From: an uncultured Allobaculum sp.
GTDB lineage: Bacteria > Bacillota_I > Bacilli_A > Erysipelotrichales > Erysipelotrichaceae
Direction of reading: 5' to 3'
DNA length: 15,021 bases
Assembly: GCA_910577085.1 (NCBI GenBank)
Contig: CAJTLE010000072.1
Span: forward strand, 1-15,021
Shown one piece after another: positions 1 through 7,431 of this stretch; position 1 is the first letter of the stretch, and the number at the start of each line of letters is the position of its first letter. The position numbers and the translations under genes are program-made. The notes below the pieces were generated by a model. It worked only from the letters and a program-made list of their open reading frames with translations, was not told the DNA's origin and did no database searches.

Positions 1-189
1 TCTAAGATAACGAGATGGAAGAAGGCAGAAGTGAGATGACAGGATCATTGATCACAGCTGTTTTTCTTCCGATAAGAAACAAGACGATCAGAAATGATCA
101 GATCATAACTGTAACCAAGGTTATGTCAAAGCTGGTGTTTGTTTTTGAAAGATCCATGAGATAAAATGGCTAAGTCGTAAGACAAACCA
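1..189 (+). other. Spacer upstream of 5S rRNA (probable 23S-5S spacer)
   Basis: No open reading frame, tRNA or 23S 3'-end motif was recognised here. Short self-complementary runs occur, for example GATCA-gaaa-TGATC near 92-105, as expected for precursor rRNA processing stems. Calling it the 23S-5S spacer is inference from the 5S gene that follows. Confidence 0.4.
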
Positions 190-297
190 GTATGGTGATG
201 CTGGCCAATGGGTCACACCTGTTCCCATCTCGAACACAGAAGTTAAGCCATTGAACGCCGACGATAGTGTAAAAGCGAAAATAGGAAGTCGCCAGAC
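190..297 (+). rRNA. rrf: 5S ribosomal RNA
   Basis: The stretch carries the conserved 5S core (GGTCACACCTGTTCCCAT, CGAACACAGAAGTTAAGC, ACGCCGA.GATAGTG). Bases 190-199 pair with 288-297 to close helix I, with one A-G mismatch at 192/295. Length is about 108 nt, slightly short of the usual 110-120. It is followed directly by an intrinsic terminator, so it is the last gene of an rRNA operon whose 16S and 23S genes should lie upstream of the window. The ends are set from helix I and may be off by a few bases. Confidence 0.93.
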
Positions 298-303
298 AAA
301 ATG

Positions 304-348
304 AAACCCGAAGGATAAAGGAGAAATCCAATATTCTTCGGGTTTTTC
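304..348 (+). terminator. Rho-independent terminator of the rRNA operon
   Basis: A perfect 10-bp stem, AAACCCGAAG (304-313) with CTTCGGGTTT (336-345), runs into a T tract seven bases after the 5S end. Confidence 0.88.
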
Positions 349-638
349 TGTTCTTGGAAGAGTGAAGAGGACGGAATGTACAACTCCATTTTTCCTGATT
401 ATTTCGTTGAGGTATCGTTTGGGTCCAGATACTGCTTTTTCATTGTTGCCAAGTCTTCGTTCCCGGGCATCAGCATTCATATCTGTCTTTTCTACTTAAA
501 ATCACTGGGCGGATCTGATCATTGCAGGAAAAGTTGACAATAAGGAGACCACGAATCCTTTTTCAGCATCAGAAGAGGCTTGGACAGAACCGACTGCACA
601 ATCTGCAAGAACGACAAATTCCTGTATGTATTCGACTT
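349..638. other. Gene-free stretch between 5S terminator and SDR stop
   Basis: About 290 bases lie between the rRNA terminator (+) and the end of the minus-strand dehydrogenase gene. I see no convincing gene, RNA or terminator here. Open frames crossing it either run antisense through the 5S gene or overlap the dehydrogenase on the other strand. Confidence 0.5.
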
Positions 639-1346
639 TTATCCCTGATAGCTCCAGCCCTGGTCATCATGGTAGATCATCAGATGGGTCATACCGCCAT
701 CGACCACAATGTTTTCTCCAGTAATAAAACCAGCCTCATCACTGGCCAGAAACAAAGCCAGATTTGCGATATCTTCCGGTTTTCCAACCCGGCCAGCTGG
801 ATGCTGACTCACATCAGCACCCGAATAGGTTCTGCCTTTCGTTTCGATCCAGCCCGGTGAAATGGAATTGACCCGGGCCTTTGGTCCTAAAGAAACCGCA
901 AGGGCATGGGTTAGACTGGAAATCGCTCCTTTTGCGGCGGCATAGGTTTCAGATTCGGGCATGCTCATTCGATCGCGTGAAGACGAGATGTTAATGATCG
1001 AAGATCCGGATTCAAAATACGGATCAAACAGTTTTGTGAGATAGAATGGGGCGGCAGCACCAACCGCCAGAGCATTCATCATATCTTCATAGCCAGCTGA
1101 GTGAATACCAACAAAGCGCGGCAGAGCGTTATTGATCAGAACATTTATTTTTCCTTCCTGATCGATAACAAACTTCACAAATGCTTCCAGGGTGTTGGGA
1201 TTTGCCAGATCTCCCTGAAAGCTGCAGGGTTGATTGAGATCGATGGTGTAGACATGGGCCCCTTCTTGTTCAAAGGCTTTGGCCATACACGCTCCAATTC
1301 CAGCAGCACCGCCAGTAATTACAACAACTTGATTCTCAAATCGCAT
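639..1346 (-). CDS. SDR family NAD(P)-dependent oxidoreductase
   Basis: A cytoplasmic short-chain dehydrogenase/reductase of 235 aa, the usual length for a classical SDR. The Rossmann dinucleotide motif TGGAAGIG is at residues 11-18. An acidic residue (D36) at the end of strand beta2 suggests NAD(H) preference. An NNA motif lies at 72-74, the catalytic serine is within SSS 121-123, and the YxxxK pair is Y135/K139. The C-terminus has the VDGGMT motif and an unusual MIYHDDQGWSY tail, which I associate with a Firmicutes SDR subgroup of unknown substrate. The start is supported by CCTCC at 1354-1358 (GGAGG on the coding strand, 7 nt upstream). It stands alone; the transporter upstream has its own terminator. 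The substrate cannot be read from the sequence. Confidence 0.92.
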   Translation of the reverse strand: MRFENQVVVITGGAAGIGACMAKAFEQEGAHVYTIDLNQPCSFQGDLANPNTLEAFVKFVIDQEGKINVLINNALPRFVGIHSAGYEDMMNALAVGAAAPFYLTKLFDPYFESGSSIINISSSRDRMSMPESETYAAAKGAISSLTHALAVSLGPKARVNSISPGWIETKGRTYSGADVSQHPAGRVGKPEDIANLALFLASDEAGFITGENIVVDGGMTHLMIYHDDQGWSYQG

Positions 1347-1471
1347 TTTCTTTCCTCCATCTTCTCTCTTTCAAAGGATTGCCTGCTCTTTCCGATAAAA
1401 GATCCGACTATAAAGCCGAGTGTTAACCTCACGCTCCTTTTTTTCAGTGCGATTCTAAGCCAGAACTGTCG

Positions 1472-1477
1472 ATTATA
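1472..1477 (-). promoter_or_regulatory. Candidate -10 element of the SDR gene
   Basis: A perfect TATAAT on the minus strand lies about 125 bases upstream of the start. No good -35 is found at 17 nt; TTGCCT is present only with a 13-nt spacer. The call is therefore weak. Confidence 0.3.
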
Positions 1478-1582
1478 AGTGGAGTCGGACAGGCAATAAT
1501 TCTAGTTTCATTGTGCCAAAGTTGAAAAAGAGCGCAATACCAATTGGAACAGAAATAACCCATAAATTATGCAAAAAACGAA

Positions 1583-1629
1583 AAAAGATCCTGCAGGCAA
1601 ATGCGTGATGCTTGCTTACAGGATCTTTT
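1583..1629 (-). terminator. Rho-independent terminator of the DMT transporter gene
   Basis: AAAAGATCCTG (1583-1593) pairs perfectly with CAGGATCTTTT (1619-1629). The stem continues inward (1595-1600 with 1612-1617) after one mismatch. On the minus strand it runs into TTTTTT then another T-rich run (about 1570-1586), 53 bases past the transporter stop. It could also work weakly on the plus strand. Confidence 0.8.
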
Positions 1630-1681
1630 GAATTGAACGAAGCTGGATGACTGGTCTGTTATTCTTACTGCTAGAAGAGGA

Positions 1682-2548
1682 TTACGAAGCCCTCGAAGAG
1701 ACGGTTCTGGCTTTTTTCGGAAGTGAATTCCAGACTACAGCCCCGATCACGATGGCTGCCCCAATTAAAGAAAGACCGGAGAGCTTTTCATAGCCGGCTA
1801 ACGCCACCAGCGATGGGTTGAGAATCGGCTCAAAGGCACTGATCAAAGAGGCCTGCAGTGGAGAGATCAAAGCTGTTCCTAACGAAAAGAACAGATAGGC
1901 TGCACCAACCTGGAAAGCCCCTAACCACATGATGGAAAGGGTATTTGGTAATGTCCACTCACAATGTAAAGCCTGCGGACCAAGGAATACTAAAGAGACG
2001 ATCTGACCAACCAGTACGGAAGAAAGAGCATCTCCGCCTTTGAGAGAATTGATCATAAACAGAACCGCATAGAAGAATCCGGAAAAGGTCGCACATAAGT
2101 CACCGACAATATGACCGGCACTTAACGAATCCAGAAAGAAGCACAGAATTCCGATCGCAACCAGAAACAGCACGAGAATCTCTTTGCGGGTTGGCTTTTT
2201 ATGAAACAAAACCAGGTTGAACAGGACAATCCATACCGGGCAGGAAAACTGCAGAACAATCGCATTCCCGGCGGTTGTCAGCTGGTTGGACAGTACAAAC
2301 AGGGTGGTCATGGCCGCATAGGAAAAGGCCCCAAGAATAGTCGTTGCGTTTAAGACGAGTTTGCGGTGCGTGACGACCATAAACCCGCCAATGACGAGAG
2401 CGCCGAAAAAGGAACGGGCACCATTGATTGCCAGAGCAGGCCAGTCACACCATTTGAGAACCAGCCCCCCGGTTGAAAACAAAAGCGAGGCCAGAACCAT
2501 ATACAGAATTCCACGCTGCGAGCGGGAAAGGGAAAAAGACTGAGACAT
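1682..2548 (-). CDS. DMT superfamily (EamA) transporter
   Basis: An integral membrane protein of 288 aa, typical for the 10-TM drug/metabolite transporter family. Two EamA repeats are visible, roughly residues 15-138 and 147-275. The first helix contains LLFSTGGLVLKW, and the second repeat has the family motif FEPILNPSLVAL at 239-250. The N-terminus is short and serine/arginine-rich, and the C-terminal tail is basic, consistent with a cytoplasmic end. Members export or import small metabolites such as amino acids, but the substrate cannot be inferred. The start is supported by CCCTCC at 2552-2557 (GGAGGG on the coding strand). It appears monocistronic, with its own promoter (2594-2622) and terminator (1583-1629). 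Confidence 0.9.
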   Translation of the reverse strand: MSQSFSLSRSQRGILYMVLASLLFSTGGLVLKWCDWPALAINGARSFFGALVIGGFMVVTHRKLVLNATTILGAFSYAAMTTLFVLSNQLTTAGNAIVLQFSCPVWIVLFNLVLFHKKPTRKEILVLFLVAIGILCFFLDSLSAGHIVGDLCATFSGFFYAVLFMINSLKGGDALSSVLVGQIVSLVFLGPQALHCEWTLPNTLSIMWLGAFQVGAAYLFFSLGTALISPLQASLISAFEPILNPSLVALAGYEKLSGLSLIGAAIVIGAVVWNSLPKKARTVSSRAS

Positions 2549-2593
2549 ATACCCTCCATGGCCAAAAGGCCGAAAGACAGAAAATCAAGTTTC

Positions 2594-2622
2594 AATATAA
2601 AATCGGTTTTTAGCTCTGTCCA
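2594..2622 (-). promoter_or_regulatory. Sigma-A type promoter of the DMT transporter gene
   Basis: On the minus strand TGGACA (complement of 2617-2622) and TATATT (complement of 2594-2599) are separated by exactly 17 nt. Each box matches the consensus at five of six positions. It lies 45-75 bases upstream of the start codon. Confidence 0.65.
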
Positions 2623-2713
2623 TGAAAAGCGGCTGAAGATTTAAGTATGGCCAGAAAGATCAGAGAAAAGAGGATAGAAAATCGCAAAAACAAAGCATCC
2701 AACTTTCCACGTC

Positions 2714-2816
2714 CCATCTATTTTTCATCCACCCCTCCTGCAATTCTATCTACTTCCTATCTATTCATCCTGCCAACTCCATCTATTTCTCACCCATCCC
2801 TCTTGCAAATCTCTCT
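2714..2816 (+). repeat. Pyrimidine-rich imperfect direct repeat (2 x 38 nt)
   Basis: Bases 2714-2751 and 2779-2816 align without gaps, matching at 32 of 38 positions. They are offset by 65 nt, with a partly similar CTATCTATTCATCCTGC element between. The plus strand is almost purine-free over this tract. The second copy ends just before the YtrA operator and contains the possible -35 TTGCAA (2803-2808). Function unknown. Confidence 0.6.
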
Positions 2817-2853
2817 CAATGTCATTAATGTACTTATTGTACATGTACATTAA
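2803..2853 (+). promoter_or_regulatory. YtrA-type operator and promoter of the GntR-ABC operon
   Basis: TTAATGTAC (2825-2833) and GTACATTAA (2845-2853) form a perfect 9-bp inverted repeat with an 11-nt spacer. A second, overlapping perfect palindrome TGTACATGTACA is at 2838-2849. The core AATGTA-N13-TACATT resembles the inverted repeat I recall for Bacillus subtilis YtrA (AGTGTA-N13-TACACT). A weak promoter, TTGCAA (2803-2808), 17 nt, TAATGT (2826-2831), would place the operator over the -10 region. This predicts autorepression by the regulator encoded immediately downstream. Confidence 0.65.
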
Positions 2854-2875
2854 GATTCTGATTGGAGATGAGAAG

Positions 2876-3256
2876 ATGGAAATCGAGATTGCGCTGAGCT
2901 TCCAGGGAGATACCCCGATTTATGAACAGATCGAAACCCAGATCCGCAGTCAGATTCTTTCCGGAAAGCTGGAAGCGGGAACACCGATTCCAAGCATGCG
3001 GGCTCTGGCCAAGATGTTAAAGGTAAGTGTCATCACGGTTCAGAAAGCCTATGAGAATCTGCGCAATGAAGGATTGATTGAATCGGTGGTCGGGAGGGGA
3101 ACGATTGTTTCGGCTTCCAACCGTCAGGCGATTGCGGAAGCCAGACAGCGAGAACTGGAAGAAAAAATCGAAGATGTGATCAGACTGGCTAAAGAAAGTG
3201 GTCTCAGTTTAGACCAGCTGCAGGATCTGATCAGTCTGCTTTTCAAGGAGGATTAA
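2876..3256 (+). CDS. GntR family transcriptional regulator, YtrA subfamily
   Basis: A 126-aa DNA-binding repressor with the short layout of the YtrA subfamily. A GntR winged helix-turn-helix spans about residues 10-78, with TPIYEQIETQIRSQILSGKL, PIPSMRALAKMLKVS, TVQKAYENLRNEGLIES and the wing VGRGTIV. A helical dimerisation tail of about 45 residues follows, and there is no ligand-binding domain. An in-frame ATG at 2819 was rejected because it lies inside the operator. ATG 2876 has GGAG at 2864-2867, 8 nt upstream. The stop is 2 bases before the ATPase start. It probably represses its own operon until an envelope-active compound or similar signal is present; that trigger is inferred from the family. 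Confidence 0.92.
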   Translation: MEIEIALSFQGDTPIYEQIETQIRSQILSGKLEAGTPIPSMRALAKMLKVSVITVQKAYENLRNEGLIESVVGRGTIVSASNRQAIAEARQRELEEKIEDVIRLAKESGLSLDQLQDLISLLFKED

Positions 3257-3258
3257 CA

Positions 3259-4116
3259 ATGACGGAAGCCCTGAAAATTGAACACCTCAATAAACGCTTT
3301 AAACATTTTGCCTTACAGGATATCAACCTGGATGTGCCCAAAGGCATGGTTGTCGGGCTGATTGGAGAAAACGGATCAGGCAAGAGTACGACACTGCGCT
3401 GTATTCTCAGTCAGGATGTTTTGGACAGTGGAACGATCACCATTTATGATCAGAACGCGCTGACAGATCCAAAAATTCATGAAAAACTCGGTGTGGTCAG
3501 CGATGGTCACTGTTTTCCGGATCTTTTCAGTGCCAAGACGATTTCCGGGATCATGAAAGAGATCTTTCCGCATTGGGAAGAGGCTTATTTCTTTGATTTT
3601 CTGAACCGCTTTTCGGTCCCTGTCGATCAACCGCTGCGCCAGTTGTCCAAAGGAATGCAGGCCAAACTGCGCATTGCCTGTGCGCTGGCTCACCATCCCG
3701 ATCTGCTATTACTGGATGAAGCCACGGCCGGACTCGATCCGGTGGTCCGGGAAGAAATTCTCGACCTGCTTCAGGAGTTCATGGAAAATGAAGACCATGC
3801 AATTTTGATGACCAGTCATATCAGCTCCGATCTTGAGCGCATTGCGGATCGCATTGCCTATATTCAGGATGGAAAGATCGACTTTGAACTGTCCAGAGAA
3901 CAGATGGACGCCTTAGGTCTTGCCCAGGTTGCCAATGAACAGCTGGAGTTTATCGATCCGGCTTTGGTGATGACCAGACGCAAACAGCCGTTATCTACCG
4001 AAGTTTTGATTGCGGATCGCTTTGAGTTTAAAAAACGCTACCCGGACTATGCGATCAGTCCGGCCAGTCTGGATGAAATCATTGTGATGATTTCGAAAGG
4101 AGAACAACAGGTATGA
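3259..4116 (+). CDS. ABC transporter ATP-binding protein (YtrB/EcsA-like)
   Basis: A cytoplasmic ATPase of 285 aa. Walker A GENGSGKST is at 36-44, the signature LSKGMQAKL at 129-137, Walker B LLLLDEATAGLDP at 149-161 with catalytic E154, and the switch histidine H187 is in MTSH. The Q-loop position reads VVSDGH (79-84), with no glutamine. Departures at this position are common in the ABC-2 exporter ATPases. About 75 residues beyond the ATPase core form a C-terminal extension of unknown role. AAGGAGG at 3245-3251 lies 7 nt before the start. Its last codon overlaps the permease start (ATGA), so the two are probably translationally coupled and form one exporter. The substrate is unknown; the YtrA context suggests envelope or antibiotic stress. 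Confidence 0.93.
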   Translation: MTEALKIEHLNKRFKHFALQDINLDVPKGMVVGLIGENGSGKSTTLRCILSQDVLDSGTITIYDQNALTDPKIHEKLGVVSDGHCFPDLFSAKTISGIMKEIFPHWEEAYFFDFLNRFSVPVDQPLRQLSKGMQAKLRIACALAHHPDLLLLDEATAGLDPVVREEILDLLQEFMENEDHAILMTSHISSDLERIADRIAYIQDGKIDFELSREQMDALGLAQVANEQLEFIDPALVMTRRKQPLSTEVLIADRFEFKKRYPDYAISPASLDEIIVMISKGEQQV

Positions 4117-4757
4117 AGGGACTATTGAAAAAAGATTTTCTGCTGGCATTTAAAAGCTGGCCTGTGATGCTGGGGATTTTAGTGATTGCCACCGCCATCA
4201 TGGCCTATCTGAATGCCACGGTCGGCCTGTTGTCGTTTACTGCCATCTTTTTTCTGATGCAGGGCGTAGCCAGTATCATTACCGACCGCATGAGCGGCTG
4301 GAATCTGTATCAGACAACCTTTCCAATTTCCAGAAGCCGGGCCATTACGGAGAAATATCTGTTCAGCCTGATCTGTGGTCTGGCCGGATTTGGACTTGGA
4401 TTTCTAATCTGCCTTTGTTTTGGATCGGCGCAGGAAGAAGCCTTGCTTGTTTCGAGTCTGCTTGGCGGCATTCTTGGTCTTTCGGCCATGAGTGTGGGCA
4501 TCCCACTGCTGCTCGCATTGCCCAAAAACGCCTTTCCAGCCGCAATCTTTGCCGGATTTATTCCCGGCGCGTTTTGTGTGGTTCTCTGGAACCAGGAGCT
4601 GACCAGACAATCCGCTTTAGTCCAGGCATCCCAGGGTGCGATTGCCTTTAACATGCGAACCGATCTGTTGTGGATTCAGCTTGCCTGCATGGCTGGCCTT
4701 TGTCTGGTTTCATGGATTGTTACGCCAATGGTGTTATCCAGAAAAGATCAGCGATAA
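4113..4757 (+). CDS. ABC-2 type transporter permease (ABC2_membrane_5-like)
   Basis: A small polytopic membrane protein of 214 aa with about six hydrophobic segments (roughly 18-35, 38-55, 82-104, 113-135, 140-160, 185-207). The N-terminus MKGLLKKDFLLAFKSW, the first helices, the cytoplasmic TDRMSGWNLYQTTFPISRSRAITEKY-type loop (57-82) and the overall size are typical of the YtrC-like permeases that pair with YtrA/YtrB-type operons. AAAGGAG is at 4096-4102. The gene overlaps the ATPase gene by 4 nt and closes the operon. The substrate is not evident. Confidence 0.88.
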   Translation: MKGLLKKDFLLAFKSWPVMLGILVIATAIMAYLNATVGLLSFTAIFFLMQGVASIITDRMSGWNLYQTTFPISRSRAITEKYLFSLICGLAGFGLGFLICLCFGSAQEEALLVSSLLGGILGLSAMSVGIPLLLALPKNAFPAAIFAGFIPGAFCVVLWNQELTRQSALVQASQGAIAFNMRTDLLWIQLACMAGLCLVSWIVTPMVLSRKDQR

Positions 4758-4834
4758 AGAGAATGCATTTTCCTCTTCACTGTTTCATCAGTGGCATTGA
4801 TCAACCTTATCCATCAATTGTTTCGATCAACCAG

Positions 4835-4856
4835 AAGCCGGACCACCGGCTTTTTT
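4835..4856 (+). terminator. Rho-independent terminator of the GntR-ABC operon
   Basis: The stem AAGCCGG (4835-4841) with CCGGCTT (4846-4852) has a 4-nt loop and runs into a T tract ending at 4856, about 80 bases past the permease stop. Confidence 0.85.
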
Positions 4857-5021
4857 ACTGTCTGATCTGCCTCCTGCCCTGAGTGATACATCAGAGAGAT
4901 ACGGTAACGGTATGGGACAGAGAAAGCAGGGAACGGGAAAACAAGATATAGAAACGAATCAGAAAGAAAATATGCATTTAAGAAAAACTTCGGAATTGTT
5001 TGGAAAAATGATCTTGTGTCG

Positions 5022-5042
5022 ATGCTATACGAAATATAGTAT
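5022..5042 (+). promoter_or_regulatory. Probable PadR operator overlapping a -10 element
   Basis: CTATA (5025-5029) and TATAG (5035-5039) form an inverted repeat around CGAAA. It extends to 8-bp arms (5022-5029 and 5035-5042) with one mismatch. TATAGT at 5035-5040 is a good -10. The best upstream -35 (TTGTGT, 5014-5019) is only 15 nt away. AT-rich dyads at this position are typical of self-regulated PadR genes. The start codon is 19 bases downstream. Confidence 0.6.
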
Positions 5043-5060
5043 TATCTCAGGAGTAATGCT

Positions 5061-5399
5061 ATGGCGATGACAATAAGCGGCAGCCTGATGGAGCTTTGTG
5101 TACTGGCTCTTGCTGCCAGAGAAGATTTGTATGGATACAAACTGACGCAGCAGATGAAGAAGCGTTTTGAAATTTCGGAGTCCTCGCTGTATCCAGTTTT
5201 GCGCCGGCTGACCAGAGCCGGCCTGTTAAAAACGTATGATGTCCCGCAGGATGGACGGATGCGTCGTTACTATGCCCTGACGGAAGAAGGCTGGAAGATG
5301 CTGGAAACGTATCGGAAAGAGTGGCAGGAATTTTCGGGAAATATCAATGATCTGGTCAATCTGGATCCCGATCTGAATCAAAGGAGGTTATCAGAATGA
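5061..5399 (+). CDS. PadR family transcriptional regulator
   Basis: A 112-aa DNA-binding protein of the short PadR type. The N-terminal winged HTH shows the hallmark pattern of MELCVLALAAREDLYGYKLTQ, SESSLYPVLRRLTRAGLL and DGRMRRYYALTEEGWKML. One C-terminal helix for dimerisation follows. AGGAG at 5049-5053, 7 nt upstream, favours ATG 5061 over the second ATG at 5067. Its stop overlaps the start of the HAAS gene (ATGA), a standard arrangement in which PadR represses an operon for a HAAS-domain membrane protein. The inducer is not known. Confidence 0.93.
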   Translation: MAMTISGSLMELCVLALAAREDLYGYKLTQQMKKRFEISESSLYPVLRRLTRAGLLKTYDVPQDGRMRRYYALTEEGWKMLETYRKEWQEFSGNINDLVNLDPDLNQRRLSE

Positions 5400-6192
5400 C
5401 CAAAGAACAATATCTGAGTGAACTTGAAAAACATCTGGAAACCGTTCCGCCTTCTGAAAAGCGGAAGCGCTGCAGTATGTTGAAGAATATTTTGAAGAAG
5501 CGGGTGTCGGTAGTGAAGATCAGGTGGTTGAACAGCTTGGAAGTCCAAAAGAGTATGCGGACCGCATCAAAGAAGAACTTCCTTCCATACCACCAATCCC
5601 CATGGAACATGCCCAGGAGAGCGAGGTTTCTTTTGATCCGTCTGACTCTGATCGCTTCGTATCGTATTCGGATGGAAATTCAAAAAAAGAACATGGAAAA
5701 GCCTGTGGATATGGGTATGAAGAAGATCATGAAGCGTCTTCCTGGAATGGATATTCGGGATATGGAAGCACGGCCGCAATCGGATCTCATTCCAGAAGTC
5801 AGGTTCGATCCTCACGGATGAGTCCCTGGCGCATTGTTTTGCTGGTGATCTGCCTGCCATTGATTCTTGCTTTATTTGCGGTGGCTTTGATGATTTCAGT
5901 GATGGTTGTGATGTTTACCTTTATGGTGATTCTGGCGATGGTCCTGTTGTTGATTGCGGTGGTGGTTGCCGTTCCGGTGTATCTCTATCGGACCAGTCAG
6001 CTACTCTTTCATGCTCCATTTGAAGCCCTTTTTCTTGCCGGAACCAGTCTGATTGCGGCCGGCCTTGGTGTCATGGATTTTGTGGGTCTGCGTCTGCTTA
6101 TTGGCAAGGGTGTTGGCAAAGTTTTGCATTGGCAGATTGACAGCTGGAAACAGATTTTTGCGTTCTTTACCCAGACCTTTGGACTGGCTTAG
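5396..6192 (+). pseudogene. HAAS/DUF1700 domain membrane protein, frameshifted
   Basis: The start at 5396 (AAGGAGG at 5381-5387) encodes the first third of a HAAS domain, MTKEQYLSELEKHLETVPPSEK. The frame then becomes nonsense. The expected continuation, EALQYVEEYFEEAG then DQVVEQLGSPKEYADRIKEEL, sits in the -1 frame from about 5461 and runs open to 6192. That frame has a TGA at 5455-5457, so the switch must fall between about 5458 and 5467. A single missing base near CGGAAGCG explains it, and the joined alignment to the family then has no other gap. The restored product would be about 265 aa: HAAS domain (1-65), an acidic/Ser/Gly-rich linker, then several TM segments. It may be a real mutation or a sequencing error. 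Without repair, only a C-terminal product from GTG 5524 could be made, with no clear ribosome site. Confidence 0.82.
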
Positions 6193-6307
6193 GGCTGGCC
6201 GACTGGAGAATCTTTCATGGTCAGGAAGATAAACTCCAAAAAGCAGCCGCTAAAGACCTGAATGAAAACAGGATCGAAAAACAGAACACCGTTATGAGGA
6301 GACCACT

Positions 6308-7348
6308 ATGAAAAGTGAAAAACGAAGAAAACACGGCCTGCGTACAGGTCTGGCCTTTGTGGGCCTTGGAACTTTGATCTGCGCTGCCGCCTACGGACTT
6401 GGCGGCAGTGCCGTGGTACGGGCCGACAATCTCAATATCGAAATGGGTCCGGTGAAAGTTGCCATGCTGGTGGATAGACAAGCAGTGACCAGCGAGACCA
6501 GAAACCAGATTGCAACCCATCATGATGAGATCGCAGAGGACCATCATTCAGGAAAGTGCATGACCGTCGAGGAACCAATTGATACTGTCCAGATCGATAT
6601 CACTGTCGGAAATCTGATCTTGCAGGGTGGATCCAGAGCTCAGATTGAGATGGACCGTATGGAGGATTCCTGCTGGAAAGAGCTGGATCAGTCGGTAACC
6701 AATCACTGCTGGTCGATTTCCCAGCATACGGATCACCATTCCATTCCGCTTTTTTCCGACGCCTCGGATCTGGTTGTTACCATCCCGGACAGCGTGAAAT
6801 CGATTGAAATCCATAATTCAATGGGCACAGTGACCATTCAGAATCTGAAAACAGATTTCCTGCTTGTTGATGTTTCAGCAGGTGATCTTCAGATCACCGA
6901 CAGTACCATCACCAACCTGCAGACGGATGTTTCAGCAGGTAATTTAACCCTGGAAAAAGTGGCTGTAAACGATGCAGATTTATCCCTGTCTGCCGGCGAG
7001 GTGAATGGGGATAACATAGAAGTTCTGAACGCTTTACAGGCCAATGTTTCAATGGGCAGCATCTATCTCAACATGGCAGGATCGCAGTCTTCTTACAACC
7101 TGGATTTGGATACCAGTATGGGGGAGATTGTTCTGGAAGACGATATGACAATTGCCAATGGAAGTTATCATCCTGCTCACCAAAAGGATCTGCCATCTAT
7201 TGAAGCTTCGGTCAGCACCGGGGAAATTATGATCAACTTTCTGGCCGGTTCTTTAAGTGAGAAAGCCGGGGACATCATTAGCTCTGAGCTGCCCATTGAG
7301 CAGGAAGCTGTCTATGAGTCGGAAAGTATAACTGTATTTCAAGATTGA
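6308..7348 (+). CDS. DUF4097 family beta-strand repeat envelope protein
   Basis: A 346-aa protein likely anchored in or exported across the membrane. Basic residues 2-12 are followed by a hydrophobic segment at about 13-36. The C-terminal two thirds consist of short beta-strand repeats with a V-S-(A/M/T)-G-x-(I/L) core at about 98-104, 170-176, 188-195, 208-214, 227-233, 247-253, 268-274 and 301-308, as in the DUF4097 adhesin-like beta-helix. Residues 65-145 form an insertion rich in His and Cys (H71, H72, H79, H80, C84, C122, H133, C134, H140, H143, H144). GAGGAG lies at 6296-6301. It follows the HAAS gene by 115 bases with no terminator between, so it belongs to the PadR operon. The function is unknown; such proteins are linked to envelope-stress modules. 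Confidence 0.87.
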   Translation: MKSEKRRKHGLRTGLAFVGLGTLICAAAYGLGGSAVVRADNLNIEMGPVKVAMLVDRQAVTSETRNQIATHHDEIAEDHHSGKCMTVEEPIDTVQIDITVGNLILQGGSRAQIEMDRMEDSCWKELDQSVTNHCWSISQHTDHHSIPLFSDASDLVVTIPDSVKSIEIHNSMGTVTIQNLKTDFLLVDVSAGDLQITDSTITNLQTDVSAGNLTLEKVAVNDADLSLSAGEVNGDNIEVLNALQANVSMGSIYLNMAGSQSSYNLDLDTSMGEIVLEDDMTIANGSYHPAHQKDLPSIEASVSTGEIMINFLAGSLSEKAGDIISSELPIEQEAVYESESITVFQD

Positions 7349-7431
7349 ACAAGCTAAGAACAAGTATTCAACCTTCTTAAAGTAAAAGGAATTTGAAACA
7401 ATAAAAGGAATTGAAGTGAAGAGAAATTGAA

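Noticed and set aside
121..480. 119-codon minus-strand open frame
   Set aside because: It runs antisense through the whole 5S rRNA and its terminator. Long frames antisense to rRNA are a known artefact.
522..860. Plus-strand open frame overlapping the SDR gene
   Set aside because: More than half of it lies antisense to the well-supported dehydrogenase, and the product resembles nothing.
3259..4116. Missing Q-loop glutamine as a sign of a dead ATPase
   Set aside because: Walker A, signature, Walker B glutamate and H-loop are all intact, and Q-loop substitutions are common among ABC-2 exporter ATPases.
5456..5467. Programmed -1 frameshift site in the HAAS gene
   Set aside because: There is no X-XXY-YYZ slippery heptamer (only GAAAAGC). 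I saw no internal SD-like stimulator and did not look for a downstream pseudoknot. A plain one-base deletion or sequencing error is simpler.
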